Assembly: GCF_004795105.1 (NCBI RefSeq)
Contig: NZ_SSBL01000006.1
Location: forward strand, 62,001-126,000
DNA length: 64,000 nucleotides
DNA from: Streptomyces sp. A0642
Lineage (GTDB): Bacteria; Actinomycetota; Actinomycetes; Streptomycetales; Streptomycetaceae
Direction: 5' to 3'
Shown: positions 28,939-37,289 of the stretch, piece by piece
Layout of the letters: each line of letters begins with the position of its first letter
Position numbering within the stretch: the stretch's first letter is position 1
Notes under the pieces: generated by a model
Database searches by the model: none
Seen by the model: only the letters and a program-made list of their open reading frames with translations
Told to the model about the DNA's origin: nothing
Made by a program: the position numbers and the translations under genes

Positions 28939-30003
28939 TCAGCCGGGGACCACGCACTCGAACGCGTGGAGGTACGGGTTGACCGGCCGGATCTCGCCGA
29001 TGCTCAGCCCGGCGTCGGACAGCCGGTCGACGAGGCTCTGGCGGGTGTGCTTGGCGCCGCCGACGTTCAAAAGCAGCAGCAGGTCCATGGCGGTGGTGAA
29101 CCGCATCGACGGTGTGTCGTCGACGAGGTTCTCGATGACGACGACCCGGGCCCCCGGACGGGCCGCCGCGATGACGGCGCGCAGCGCCCGGCGAGTGCTG
29201 TCGTCGTCCCACTCCAGGATGTTCTTGATGATGTAGAGATCGGCCGCGACCGGAATGCCCTCGCGGCAGTCGCCGGCGACGATGGTGGCCCGGCCGGCGA
29301 GCGCGCCGCCTTCCCGCAGCCGCTCGTCCGCCCGCGCGATGACACCCGGCAGGTCCATCAGGGTGCCGCTGACCGACGGGTGCTTCTCCAGCAGGCTCGC
29401 CAGCACGTGCCCCTGACCACCGCCGATGTCGGCGACGACCGACACCCCGGTGAGGTCGAGCAGGGCGGCGACGTCCAGTGCGGACTGCATGCTGGACGTC
29501 GTCATGGCCCGGTTGAACACCTGGGCCGACTCGTGGGCGTCCTGGTGGAGGTAGTCGAAGAACTCCTTGCCGAACACGTCCTCGAAGACGTTGCCGCCCG
29601 AGCGCACCGCGTCGTCCAGCCGGGGCCAGACCTCCCACGTCCAGGGCTCCGTGCACCACAGCGAGATGTCCCGCAGGCTGTGCGGGTCGTCCGCGCGCAG
29701 CAGCCGGGACATCTCGGTGTGGGCGAAGGTGCCGTCGGCGTTCTCGGTGAAGATGCCGTAGCAGGACAGGGCACGCAGCAGCCGCTGCAGCGGCACGGGT
29801 TGCGTCTTCACCGCCCCGGCGAGTTCGGCCGCGGTGGCCGGGGTCTCGCCCAGCGCGTCCGCGACGCCGAGCCGGGCCGCGGCGCGCACGGCCGCGGAGC
29901 GGGCCGCGCCGAACACGATCTCGCGCAGCCGCATGGCCGGCTGGGGCGTCGGAACGGGCTGGACGGGGGTGGTGTGGGTGGGGGTGGTGCTCACGGTGGT
30001 CAT
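28939..30003 (-). CDS. SAM-dependent O-methyltransferase
   Basis: A 354-residue two-domain methyltransferase of the plant-type/TcmN-DnrK family. The ATG at 30003 gives a Thr/Pro-rich N-terminal tail, then a dimerisation winged helix (AARLGVADALGETPATAAELAG). The SAM-binding motif VVADIGGGQGHVL is near residue 185, and the LPGVI and ENLVDDTP regions follow. A typical target is a phenolic hydroxyl of an aromatic polyketide. It converges on the spore-pigment operon, so pigment O-methylation is a reasonable inference. It lies 35 bp downstream of a secreted beta-helix gene on the same strand. Confidence 0.9.
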   Translation of the reverse strand: MTTVSTTPTHTTPVQPVPTPQPAMRLREIVFGAARSAAVRAAARLGVADALGETPATAAELAGAVKTQPVPLQRLLRALSCYGIFTENADGTFAHTEMSRLLRADDPHSLRDISLWCTEPWTWEVWPRLDDAVRSGGNVFEDVFGKEFFDYLHQDAHESAQVFNRAMTTSSMQSALDVAALLDLTGVSVVADIGGGQGHVLASLLEKHPSVSGTLMDLPGVIARADERLREGGALAGRATIVAGDCREGIPVAADLYIIKNILEWDDDSTRRALRAVIAAARPGARVVVIENLVDDTPSMRFTTAMDLLLLLNVGGAKHTRQSLVDRLSDAGLSIGEIRPVNPYLHAFECVVPG

Positions 30004-30038
30004 ACCGTCTCGCTTCTGCTTGTGCGGGGGGACACCGG

Positions 30039-31112
30039 TCAGCACATCCCGGCCGGTGCGGAGGTGGCGCAGACGTTGCCGGTGAACCGGTTGCCCGTGC
30101 CGGTGTCCTGGTTGGCCAGATCCGCCGGCTGGTTGCCCATGACGAGGTTGTCGCTGATGGTGTTGTCGGTGTTCTTCGCGCCCACGAAGCTCTTGAACAG
30201 CACGATGCCGCCCGAGAGCGGGGTGGCGCCCACGTTGGCGCGGATCACGTTGGACCGGATCTCGGTGGACTCGGTGCCGGTGAGGACGATCCCGGAACCC
30301 TGGATCGCGGGCAGCCGAGGGGTGGCGGCGCAGAACTTGTTGTTGCCCTCGATCGTGTTGGAGCGGATGGTCATGGCGCCGGCGTGCGGCGTGCCCTCGT
30401 CGCCCACGACGAACACGCCGCTGCAGTTGGCGGCGAAGGTGTTGTCGTTCACCGTCAGGTTCCGCACGCGCCGTGCGGTGAACCCGATCCGGTTGTCGGT
30501 GACGGTGTTGCCCCGGACACGCGTCCCGCCGGTGTCGGTGGCGCCGCCCTCCTCGTCGACGCTGTTGGCGACGAAGATGCCCGCGTCCCCGTTGGACCGG
30601 GCGGTGTTGCGCCGGATGTCGGAGCGGGTGGACCGCTGCTGCGCGATGCCCCAGACGCCGTTGGACGTGGAGGTCACCGAGCGGACCTCGAGCCCGTCCG
30701 TCCAGGACGCCCAGACGCCGCTTTTGGCGAAGCCCGAGACGCTCAGGGACTTGACGGACACGTCGTCCACGGTGTGCTGGGCCGTGCCCAGCACGCAGAT
30801 CCCGTTGCCGGCCTTCGCGCAGGCGTTGCCGGGCTGTGCCCCGCTCGCTCCGGGCGCGATGACGGTGCGGGGCCCGGAGCCGCGCAGGGTCAGCCCGGGC
30901 TTCGTGATCAGCACGCTCTCCCGGTAGGTGCCGGGCCGGACGACGATGGTGTCACCGGGCCGTGCGGCGTCCACCGCCGCCTGGATGGACTGACCCGGAC
31001 GTACCACGTGGCCGGCCGAGGCTGCGGCCGGGGCGGACGGAGCGACGACGCCCAGTCCGGCTGCCGAAGCGGCTGCGACGCTCAGGAGGCATTTGATGTG
31101 TCGTTTGCTCAT
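30039..31112 (-). CDS. Secreted right-handed parallel beta-helix protein
   Basis: A 357-residue secreted protein with an Ala-rich signal peptide ending near residue 33. It then has a start motif (VVRPGQSIQAAVDAARPGDTI) typical of pectate-lyase-superfamily/NosD-type helices. Many coils carry N-x-(V/I) ladders (RGNTVTDNRIGF, RSNTIEGNN, ISDNLVMGNQ). Paired Cys residues (GNACAKAGNGIC, terminal VCATSAPAGMC) suggest disulfides. Catalytic lyase residues cannot be identified. It may bind or process a polysaccharide at the cell or spore surface. It is transcribed just upstream of the O-methyltransferase. Confidence 0.85.
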   Translation of the reverse strand: MSKRHIKCLLSVAAASAAGLGVVAPSAPAAASAGHVVRPGQSIQAAVDAARPGDTIVVRPGTYRESVLITKPGLTLRGSGPRTVIAPGASGAQPGNACAKAGNGICVLGTAQHTVDDVSVKSLSVSGFAKSGVWASWTDGLEVRSVTSTSNGVWGIAQQRSTRSDIRRNTARSNGDAGIFVANSVDEEGGATDTGGTRVRGNTVTDNRIGFTARRVRNLTVNDNTFAANCSGVFVVGDEGTPHAGAMTIRSNTIEGNNKFCAATPRLPAIQGSGIVLTGTESTEIRSNVIRANVGATPLSGGIVLFKSFVGAKNTDNTISDNLVMGNQPADLANQDTGTGNRFTGNVCATSAPAGMC

Positions 31113-31217
31113 GAGCCGAAGTTATGGGCGATCCCCGTCCGGTGCCACGCAGGGTGGGCGGTTGGACACGGGCCGTGCCCGAATGGCTCACGTCGTCCCC
31201 CCGTGTGCCCGTCGGCC

Positions 31218-32843
31218 TCAGCCGGCGTCGGGCCGGGAGGCGACGACGGAGCGGGCCCACCGGTAGTCGGCCTTGCCGCTGGGGGAGCGCTGGATCTGCG
31301 CGGCGATCACCAGGTGGCGCGGGACCTTGTAGCCGGCGAGCCGGGTGCGGCAGTGCGCCTGGACGTCGTCGAGCGAGGGCGCGTCGGCGCCCTCGCGCAG
31401 CTGCACCACGGCGGCGACCCGATTGCCCCAGCGCTCGTCGGGAGCGCCCGCCACCAGGGCGTCGTACACGTCCGGGTGGGACTTGAGCGCCTGCTCGACC
31501 TCCTCCGGATACACCTTCTCGCCTCCGGTGTTGATGCACTGCGAGCCCCGGCCGAGCACCGTCACGATGCCCTCGGCGTCCACCGTCGCCATGTCGCCGA
31601 GCAGCACCCACCGCTCGTCACCCCTGCGGAAGAACGTCTCGGCGGTCTTGCCCGGGTCGTTGTAGTAGCCGAGCGGTACGTGGCCGCGCTGGGCGATCCG
31701 GCCCGGTTCGCCCGGCACGACCGGTTCGTACGTCGCCGGGTCGACGACCGCCGTACGGGCGTTGACCCGGACCCGGAAGCCCTTCTCCGGGCCGGAGTCG
31801 GCGGTCGCGGTTCCGTTGAAGCCGGACTCGGACGAACCGAAGTTGTTCAGCAGCATGACGTGGGGCACCAGGGCCTGGAACTCCGCGCGCACCGAGTCGG
31901 ACATGATCGCGCCCGAGCTGGAGACGGAGAACAGCGACGAGCAGTCGGTGCCCTTCAGCGGCCCCTTCAGCGCGTCGATCAGCGGCCGCAGCATGGCGTC
32001 GCCCACCAGCGACACGCTCGTGACCTTCTCCTTCTCGATGGTGCGGAGCACCTCGGCGGGCACGTACTTGCGGTGCACGACGACCCGCTGTCCGAAGTTG
32101 AAGCCGATGAACGCGGTGAGGGTCGAGGTGCCGTGCATCAGCGGGGGAGTGGGGAAGAAGGTGATGCCCTCGCCGCCCGCCGCGACCCGCTCGGCCAGCT
32201 CCTGCGGGGCCCGCACCGGGGCACCGGTCGGCGCTCCGCCGCCCAGGCCGGAGAAGAACAGGTCCTCCTGGCGCCACATCACGCCCTTCGGCATGCCCGT
32301 GGTGCCGCCCGTGTAGATGATGAACTGGTCGTCGGCCGAGCGGGGCGGGAAGCCGCGCCCCGGGTCCCCGCCCTCCTCCGCCTCCGTGAACGCGACCGCC
32401 TCGGGCCGGGGCGCGTCGTGGGTGTCCGCGCCCACCCGTAAGAGGTGGCGCAGCTTCGGCGCCTGCGGAGCCGCGGCCGCGACGCGCTCGTCGAACTCGG
32501 AATCGAAGACCAGCGCCGCCAGGTCCGCGTCACGGTAGAGGTAGACCAGCTCCTCCTCCACGTAGCGGTAGTTGACGTTGACCGGGACGATGCGGGCCTT
32601 GAGGCAGGCCAGCACGGTCTGGAGGTACTCGACGCCGTTGTAGAGGTGCAGCCCGAGATGCTCACCCGGCCCGATGCCCGCCTCGATGAGGTGGTGGCCG
32701 ATCCGGTTGGCCGCGGCGTCGAGCTCCGCGTACGTGAGCCGGCGCTCGGCGCCCGTGCCGGGGTGGTCGAGGTAGACGAGCGCCTCACGTTCCGGGACCG
32801 CGTCGACGACCGATTCGAACAGGTCGGCAAGGTTGTACTCCAC
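31218..32843 (-). CDS. Acyl-CoA synthetase (FadD19/FadD17-like)
   Basis: A 541-residue ANL ligase starting at GTG 32843 with GGAGGAAC upstream. Motifs: IIYTGGTTGMPKGVMW near residue 175, NNFGSSESGFNG near 320, GDMATVDAEGIVTVLGRGSQCINTGGEKVYPEEVE near 415-450, and PSGKADYRW near the C-terminus. This MPKGVMW-type subgroup includes the mycobacterial sterol side-chain CoA ligases. It is divergent from a crotonase across a KstR-like box and near DUF35/thiolase-fold genes. Leu135 is encoded by a TTA codon (32439-32441), so translation may depend on the bldA tRNA. Confidence 0.9.
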   Translation of the reverse strand: MEYNLADLFESVVDAVPEREALVYLDHPGTGAERRLTYAELDAAANRIGHHLIEAGIGPGEHLGLHLYNGVEYLQTVLACLKARIVPVNVNYRYVEEELVYLYRDADLAALVFDSEFDERVAAAAPQAPKLRHLLRVGADTHDAPRPEAVAFTEAEEGGDPGRGFPPRSADDQFIIYTGGTTGMPKGVMWRQEDLFFSGLGGGAPTGAPVRAPQELAERVAAGGEGITFFPTPPLMHGTSTLTAFIGFNFGQRVVVHRKYVPAEVLRTIEKEKVTSVSLVGDAMLRPLIDALKGPLKGTDCSSLFSVSSSGAIMSDSVRAEFQALVPHVMLLNNFGSSESGFNGTATADSGPEKGFRVRVNARTAVVDPATYEPVVPGEPGRIAQRGHVPLGYYNDPGKTAETFFRRGDERWVLLGDMATVDAEGIVTVLGRGSQCINTGGEKVYPEEVEQALKSHPDVYDALVAGAPDERWGNRVAAVVQLREGADAPSLDDVQAHCRTRLAGYKVPRHLVIAAQIQRSPSGKADYRWARSVVASRPDAG

Positions 32844-32929
32844 CGTTCCTCCTGACCCCGGCTGCTGAGTGGCCCGGCGGTCATTAGAGCGCCCACCGGC
32901 ACAAGTGGGAAGGGGGTCCGGGAAGAAAA

Positions 32930-32944
32930 CTGACTGCCTGTCAG
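32930..32944. promoter_or_regulatory. Palindrome CTGAC-TGCCT-GTCAG
   Basis: Perfect 5-bp arms in the divergent FadD/crotonase promoter region, 29 bp from the KstR-like box. It could be a second repressor site. Confidence 0.4.
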
Positions 32945-32972
32945 AAAACTATTGAACTGCCTCCCCGCTTAC

Positions 32973-32986
32973 TGCAACCTGTTCTA
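32973..32986. promoter_or_regulatory. KstR-like box TGCAACCTGTTCTA
   Basis: Exact fit to the 14-bp KstR consensus TNNAACNNGTTNNA known from mycobacterial and rhodococcal steroid catabolic genes. It ends 22 bp before the crotonase start, in the shared promoter region with the FadD gene. Confidence 0.65.
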
Positions 32987-33008
32987 GCCTTGAGACGGGA
33001 GACAGACC

Positions 33009-33809
33009 ATGGGCGGTACGGAACACCTCACCGTGCAGCGCGAAGGCGCCACACTGGTGCTCACCCTGAACCGGCCCGAGAGCAAGAACGCGCTCTCGCT
33101 GCCGATGCTGGTCGGCCTGTACGACGGCTGGCTCGCCGCCGACGAGGACGAGGAGATCCGCTCCGTCGTCCTCACCGGAGCCGGCGGCTGCTTCTGCGCC
33201 GGGATGGACCTCAAAGCCCTCGCGGGCGGCGGCATGGAGGGCGAGCAGTACCGGGACCGGATGACAGCCGACCCCGATCTGCACTGGAAGGCCATGCTGC
33301 GCCACCACCGCCCCCGCAAGCCGGTCATCGCCGCCGTCGAGGGCCACTGCGTGGCCGGGGGCACCGAGATCCTGCAGGGCACCGACATCCGCATCGCCGG
33401 CGAGAGTGCCACCTTCGGCCTCTTCGAGGTCCGGCGCGGCCTCTTCCCCATCGGCGGATCGACCGTACGGCTGCCGCGGCAGATCGCCCGCACCCACGCA
33501 CTCGAGATGCTGCTCACCGGCCGCCCCTACACGGCCGGCGAGGCGGCCCGGATCGGGCTCATCGGCCGGGTCGTCCCCGACGGCGCCGCACTGGAGACGG
33601 CCCTCGGCGTCGCCGAACAGATCAACGCCTGCGGCCCGCTCGCCGTCGAGGAGGTCAAGGCCTCGGTCTACGAGACCGCGGAGATGACCGAGGCCGACGG
33701 ACTGGCCGCCGAACTCGAGCGGGGCCGGCCCGTGTTCTCCACCGCCGACGCCAAGGAGGGAGCCCGCGCCTTCGCCGAGAAGCGCCCGCCCGTCTACCGC
33801 AGGGCCTAA
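33009..33809 (+). CDS. Enoyl-CoA hydratase/isomerase (crotonase) family protein
   Basis: A 266-residue crotonase. The ATG at 33009 follows GGGAGAC. The oxyanion-hole segments are FCAGMDLKAL near residue 62 and the VEGHCVAGGTEILQGTDIRIA region near 108-128. The downstream Glu positions (EVRRGLFPIGG) resemble EchA19-like and related hydratases. It would hydrate an alpha,beta-unsaturated acyl-CoA during beta-oxidation. It is the first gene after the KstR-like box and is co-oriented with the DUF35 and thiolase-fold genes, which supports a sterol or branched side-chain pathway. Confidence 0.9.
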   Translation: MGGTEHLTVQREGATLVLTLNRPESKNALSLPMLVGLYDGWLAADEDEEIRSVVLTGAGGCFCAGMDLKALAGGGMEGEQYRDRMTADPDLHWKAMLRHHRPRKPVIAAVEGHCVAGGTEILQGTDIRIAGESATFGLFEVRRGLFPIGGSTVRLPRQIARTHALEMLLTGRPYTAGEAARIGLIGRVVPDGAALETALGVAEQINACGPLAVEEVKASVYETAEMTEADGLAAELERGRPVFSTADAKEGARAFAEKRPPVYRRA

Positions 33810-33810
33810 G

Positions 33811-33966
33811 GGCTGTCCCGTGATTCCCGGCGGGCGCGCGACGACAGCCACGGCACCTCGCCGCGTTGTCGAAACGCCCGAATACACCCCGTATGCGGGC
33901 GCCTCTCCACCTTGCGATGCACCGCATCCGACGGTCCGCCGAAAGGCCCCAGGGCCGTTCGGCGGA
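33811..33966 (+). promoter_or_regulatory. Structured leader between crotonase and DUF35 genes (three hairpins)
   Basis: Three inverted repeats fill this gap: GGCTGTC (33811-33817)/GACAGCC (33843-33849), CGCCCG (33875-33880)/CGGGCG (33896-33901), and a long one, TCCGCCGAA (33935-33943)/TTCGGCGGA (33958-33966), with an inner GGCCC/GGGCC stem. The last lies 26 bp before the DUF35 start. It could attenuate read-through or be the remains of a dispersed repeat. Confidence 0.5.
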
Positions 33967-33991
33967 CACTTCCCCAACCAAGGAGGCACCC

Positions 33992-34939
33992 GTGCCCGAC
34001 GTCCTCAGCGCACCGCTGGTGGTCGAGTTCCCCTTCACCCGCTCCCTCGGCCCCGTACAGAGCGCCTTCCTCACCGGCCTGCGCGAACGTACCGTGCTCG
34101 GTGTCCGGACCGGTGACGGGAAGGTCCTGGTCCCGCCGGTCGAGTACGACCCCGTCACCGCCGAGGAGATCCGTGACCTGGTCGAGGTCGCCGCCACCGG
34201 CACGGTCACCACCTGGGCCTGGAACCCGTCCCCCCGCCGCGACCAGCCCCTGGGGACCCCCTTCGCCTGGGTGCTCGTCCGCCTCGACGGCGCCGACACC
34301 GCACTCCTGCACGTCCTGGACGCACCGGGGCCCGACGCCGTCCGCACCGGCATGCGCGTCCGCGTCCGCTGGGCCGGGTCGCGCACCGGCGCCATCACGG
34401 ACATCGCCTGCTTCGAACCGTACGAGGGCGAGCCAAGGGGATCCGCGCCCGCACCGCACGCCGGCGAGTTCGCGAGCCCGGTCACCGGCATCGTCACCCC
34501 CGCACGCCTCGACTACACCTACTCACCCGGCCGCGCCCAGAGCGCCTACCTCGAAGCACTCGCCGGCCGGCGCGTGGTCGGGGAACGCTGCCCGTCCTGC
34601 CGCAAGGTGTACGTCCCGCCCCGCGGCGCCTGCCCCACCTGCGGCGTCGCCACCGCCGAGCAGGTGGAGGTCGGGCCGCGCGGCACGGTCACCACGTTCT
34701 GCGTCGTCAACATCAAGGCGAAGAACCTCGACATCGAGGTGCCCTACGTCTACGCGCACATCGCCCTCGACGGCGCGGACCTCGCCCTGCACGCCCGGAT
34801 CGGCGGCATCCCGTACGACCAGGTGCGGATGGGACTGCGCGTCGAGCCCGTATGGGCCGAGGGAAGCCGGCACCCCGACCACTACCGGCCCACCGGCGAG
34901 CCCGACGCCGACTACGACGCGTACAAGGAGCTGGTCTAG
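33992..34939 (+). CDS. Duplicated DUF35 (OB-fold, Zn-ribbon) acyl-CoA-associated protein
   Basis: A 315-residue protein starting at GTG 33992 with AAGGAGG. It contains two DUF35/OB-fold units (about residues 1-145 and 165-300). Only the second keeps the rubredoxin-like zinc ribbon (CPSC...CPTC near residues 202-217); the first has lost it. DUF35 proteins partner thiolase-fold lipid-transfer proteins. In sterol side-chain degradation a DUF35 domain in ChsH2 binds the aldolase Ltp2. The next gene starts 1 nt after its stop, strongly suggesting such a complex. Confidence 0.88.
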   Translation: MPDVLSAPLVVEFPFTRSLGPVQSAFLTGLRERTVLGVRTGDGKVLVPPVEYDPVTAEEIRDLVEVAATGTVTTWAWNPSPRRDQPLGTPFAWVLVRLDGADTALLHVLDAPGPDAVRTGMRVRVRWAGSRTGAITDIACFEPYEGEPRGSAPAPHAGEFASPVTGIVTPARLDYTYSPGRAQSAYLEALAGRRVVGERCPSCRKVYVPPRGACPTCGVATAEQVEVGPRGTVTTFCVVNIKAKNLDIEVPYVYAHIALDGADLALHARIGGIPYDQVRMGLRVEPVWAEGSRHPDHYRPTGEPDADYDAYKELV

Positions 34940-35992
34940 ATGCGGGACGTAGCGATCGTCGCCTTCGCGCAGACCGACCACCTGCGGCGCACCGACGACC
35001 TCTCGGAAGTCGAGATGCTGATGCCCGTCCTGCACCAGGTCCTCGACGCGACGGGCCTGAGGACCAGCGACATCGGCTTCACCTGCTCCGGCTCCAGCGA
35101 CTACCTCGCCGGCCGGGCCTTCTCCTTCACCATGGCGCTGGACGGCGTGGGCGCGCACCCGCCGATCTCGGAGTCCCATGTCGAGATGGACGGCGCCTGG
35201 GCCCTGTACGAGGCCTGGGTGAAGATCCGGACCGGTGAGGCGGACACCGCGCTCGTCTACGCGTACGGGAAGTCCTCGCCCGGCGAAGTGCGCGACGTCC
35301 TCACCCGGCAGCTGGACCCGTACTACACCGCACCGCTGTGGCCCGACTCCGTCGCCCTCGCCGCCCTCCAGGCCCAGGCCCTGATCGACGCGGGCGACAC
35401 CGACGAGACCGCGCTCGCGGCCATCGCCGCCCGCAGCCGCGCCGACGCCGCCGGCAACCCGCACGCCCAGCTCAGCGGGGCGGTCGAGGCCGGCGACTAC
35501 CTCGTCCAGCCGCTGCGGACCGGGGACTGCCCGCCCGTCGGCGACGGCGCCGCCGCCGTGATCCTCGCCGCCGGTGACACCGCGCGGGCCCTGTGCCCCC
35601 GGCCCGCCTGGATCCGCGGCATCGACCACCGCATCGAGGCCCACGGCCTCGGGGTGCGCGAGCTGACGGAATCACCGTCGGCCCGGCTCGCCGCCGAACG
35701 TGCCGGGGCCTTCGACCGCCCCGTCGACACGGCCGAGCTGCACGCCCCGTTCACCTCGCAGGAGGTGGTCCTGCGCAAGGCGCTCGGCCTCGGCGACGAC
35801 GTCAGGGTCAATCCGTCCGGCGGTGCGCTCGCCGCCAATCCCATGATGGCGGCCGGGCTGATCCGCCTCGGCGAGGCCGCCGCCCGCATCCACCGCGGCG
35901 AGTCCGACCGGGCGCTCGCCCACGCCACGTCCGGGCCCTGCCTCCAGCAGAACCTGGTCGCCGTTCTCGAAGGGGAGAGCGCTCATGCCTAA
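34940..35992 (+). CDS. Thiolase-fold lipid-transfer protein (Ltp-like), subunit 1
   Basis: A 350-residue thiolase superfamily protein starting directly after the DUF35 stop. It keeps the C-terminal NPSGGALAANPMMAAG motif and a Cys in GPCLQQN. The N-terminal nucleophile Cys of true thiolases is missing: the region reads SHVEMDGAWAL. Such Cys-less homologues (Ltp2-type) act as retro-aldolases on steroid side-chain acyl-CoA with a DUF35 partner. An aldolase or lipid-transfer role is therefore more likely than thiolysis. It overlaps the next gene by 8 bp. Confidence 0.87.
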   Translation: MRDVAIVAFAQTDHLRRTDDLSEVEMLMPVLHQVLDATGLRTSDIGFTCSGSSDYLAGRAFSFTMALDGVGAHPPISESHVEMDGAWALYEAWVKIRTGEADTALVYAYGKSSPGEVRDVLTRQLDPYYTAPLWPDSVALAALQAQALIDAGDTDETALAAIAARSRADAAGNPHAQLSGAVEAGDYLVQPLRTGDCPPVGDGAAAVILAAGDTARALCPRPAWIRGIDHRIEAHGLGVRELTESPSARLAAERAGAFDRPVDTAELHAPFTSQEVVLRKALGLGDDVRVNPSGGALAANPMMAAGLIRLGEAAARIHRGESDRALAHATSGPCLQQNLVAVLEGESAHA

Positions 35993-37151
35993 GGAGCCCG
36001 TGGCCGTCGTCGGCATCGGCCAGACCAAGCACGTCTCCGCACGCCGCGACGTCTCGCTCGCCGGCCTCGTCCGCGAAGCCGCCGTGGCCGCCCTCCAGGA
36101 CGCCGGGCTGAGCTGGGCGGACATCGACGCCGTCGTCATCGGCAAGGCGCCCGACTTCTTCGAAGGCGTGATGATGCCCGAGCTCTACCTCGCCGACGCC
36201 CTCGGCGCGGTCGGCAAACCCATGCTCCGCGTCCACACCGCGGGCTCGGTCGGCGGCTCGACCGCGCTCGTCGCCGCCAACCTCGTCGCCGCCCGGGTGC
36301 ACCGGACCGTCCTCACCCTCGCCTTCGAGAAGCAGTCGGAGTCCAACGCGATGTGGGGCCTGTCGCTCCCCATCCCGTTCCAGCAGCCGCTGCTGGCCGG
36401 TGCGGGCGGCTTCTTCGCCCCCCACGTGCGCGCCTACATGCGGCGGACCGGGGCGCCGGACACCGTCGGCTCCCTCGTCGCGTACAAGGACCGGCGCAAC
36501 GCGCTGAAGAACCCGTACGCGCACATCCACGACCCGGACGTCACCCTGGAGAAGATCCAGGCCGCGCCCATGCTCTGGGACCCCATCCGCTACTCGGAGA
36601 CCTGCCCGTCCTCCGACGGCGCCTGCGCGATGATCCTCACCGACCGCACGGGCGCGGACCGTTCACCGCATCCGCCCGCCTGGGTGCACGGAGGCGCGAT
36701 GCGCAGCGAGCCGACCCTCTTCGCCGGCAAGGACTTCGTCTCGCCGCAGGCCGGCAAGGACTGCGCCGCGGACGTGTACCGGCAGGCCGGGATCAGCGAC
36801 CCGCGCCGGGAGATCGACGCCGTCGAGATGTACGTGCCGTTCTCCTGGTACGAACCGATGTGGCTGGAGAACCTCGGCTTCGCCGACGAGGGCGAGGGCT
36901 GGAAGCTCACCGAGGCCGGAGTCACCGAACTCGACGGGGACCTGCCGGTCAACCCCTCGGGCGGAGTGCTCTCCACCAACCCCATCGGAGCCTCCGGAAT
37001 GATCCGCTTCGCCGAGGCCGCACTCCAGGTGCGGGGCCGGGCCGGCGAGCACCAGGTGGACGGCGCACGGCGGGCGCTCGGGCACGCCTACGGCGGCGGA
37101 GCGCAGTTCTTCTCCATGTGGCTCGTCGGCGCCGAACCGCCCGACGCCTGA
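35985..37151 (+). CDS. Thiolase-fold lipid-transfer protein (Ltp-like), subunit 2
   Basis: A 388-residue thiolase-superfamily protein overlapping its upstream paralogue by 8 bp. The nucleophile region reads VHTAGSVGGSTALVAA, with no Cys at the thiolase position. The C-terminal NPSGGVLSTNPIGASGMI and GHAYGGGAQFFSMW segments match Ltp3/Ltp4-type proteins of steroid catabolic operons. Together with the preceding protein and the DUF35 protein it could form a hetero-oligomeric side-chain-cleaving enzyme. It is the last gene of the putative KstR-type operon. Confidence 0.88.
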   Translation: MPKEPVAVVGIGQTKHVSARRDVSLAGLVREAAVAALQDAGLSWADIDAVVIGKAPDFFEGVMMPELYLADALGAVGKPMLRVHTAGSVGGSTALVAANLVAARVHRTVLTLAFEKQSESNAMWGLSLPIPFQQPLLAGAGGFFAPHVRAYMRRTGAPDTVGSLVAYKDRRNALKNPYAHIHDPDVTLEKIQAAPMLWDPIRYSETCPSSDGACAMILTDRTGADRSPHPPAWVHGGAMRSEPTLFAGKDFVSPQAGKDCAADVYRQAGISDPRREIDAVEMYVPFSWYEPMWLENLGFADEGEGWKLTEAGVTELDGDLPVNPSGGVLSTNPIGASGMIRFAEAALQVRGRAGEHQVDGARRALGHAYGGGAQFFSMWLVGAEPPDA

Positions 37152-37289
37152 CCAGCGGCGCGGGCCGAACCGCCCGACGCCCGACCAGCCGCCCGGACAG
37201 GCCGCACCGCCGCGTACCGCGGCCTGTTCGGGAGCGCCCGCGGTGGCTAGGCTCTGTTCCGGCCGCAAGGACGAGCGGGAGGAGCCGAT

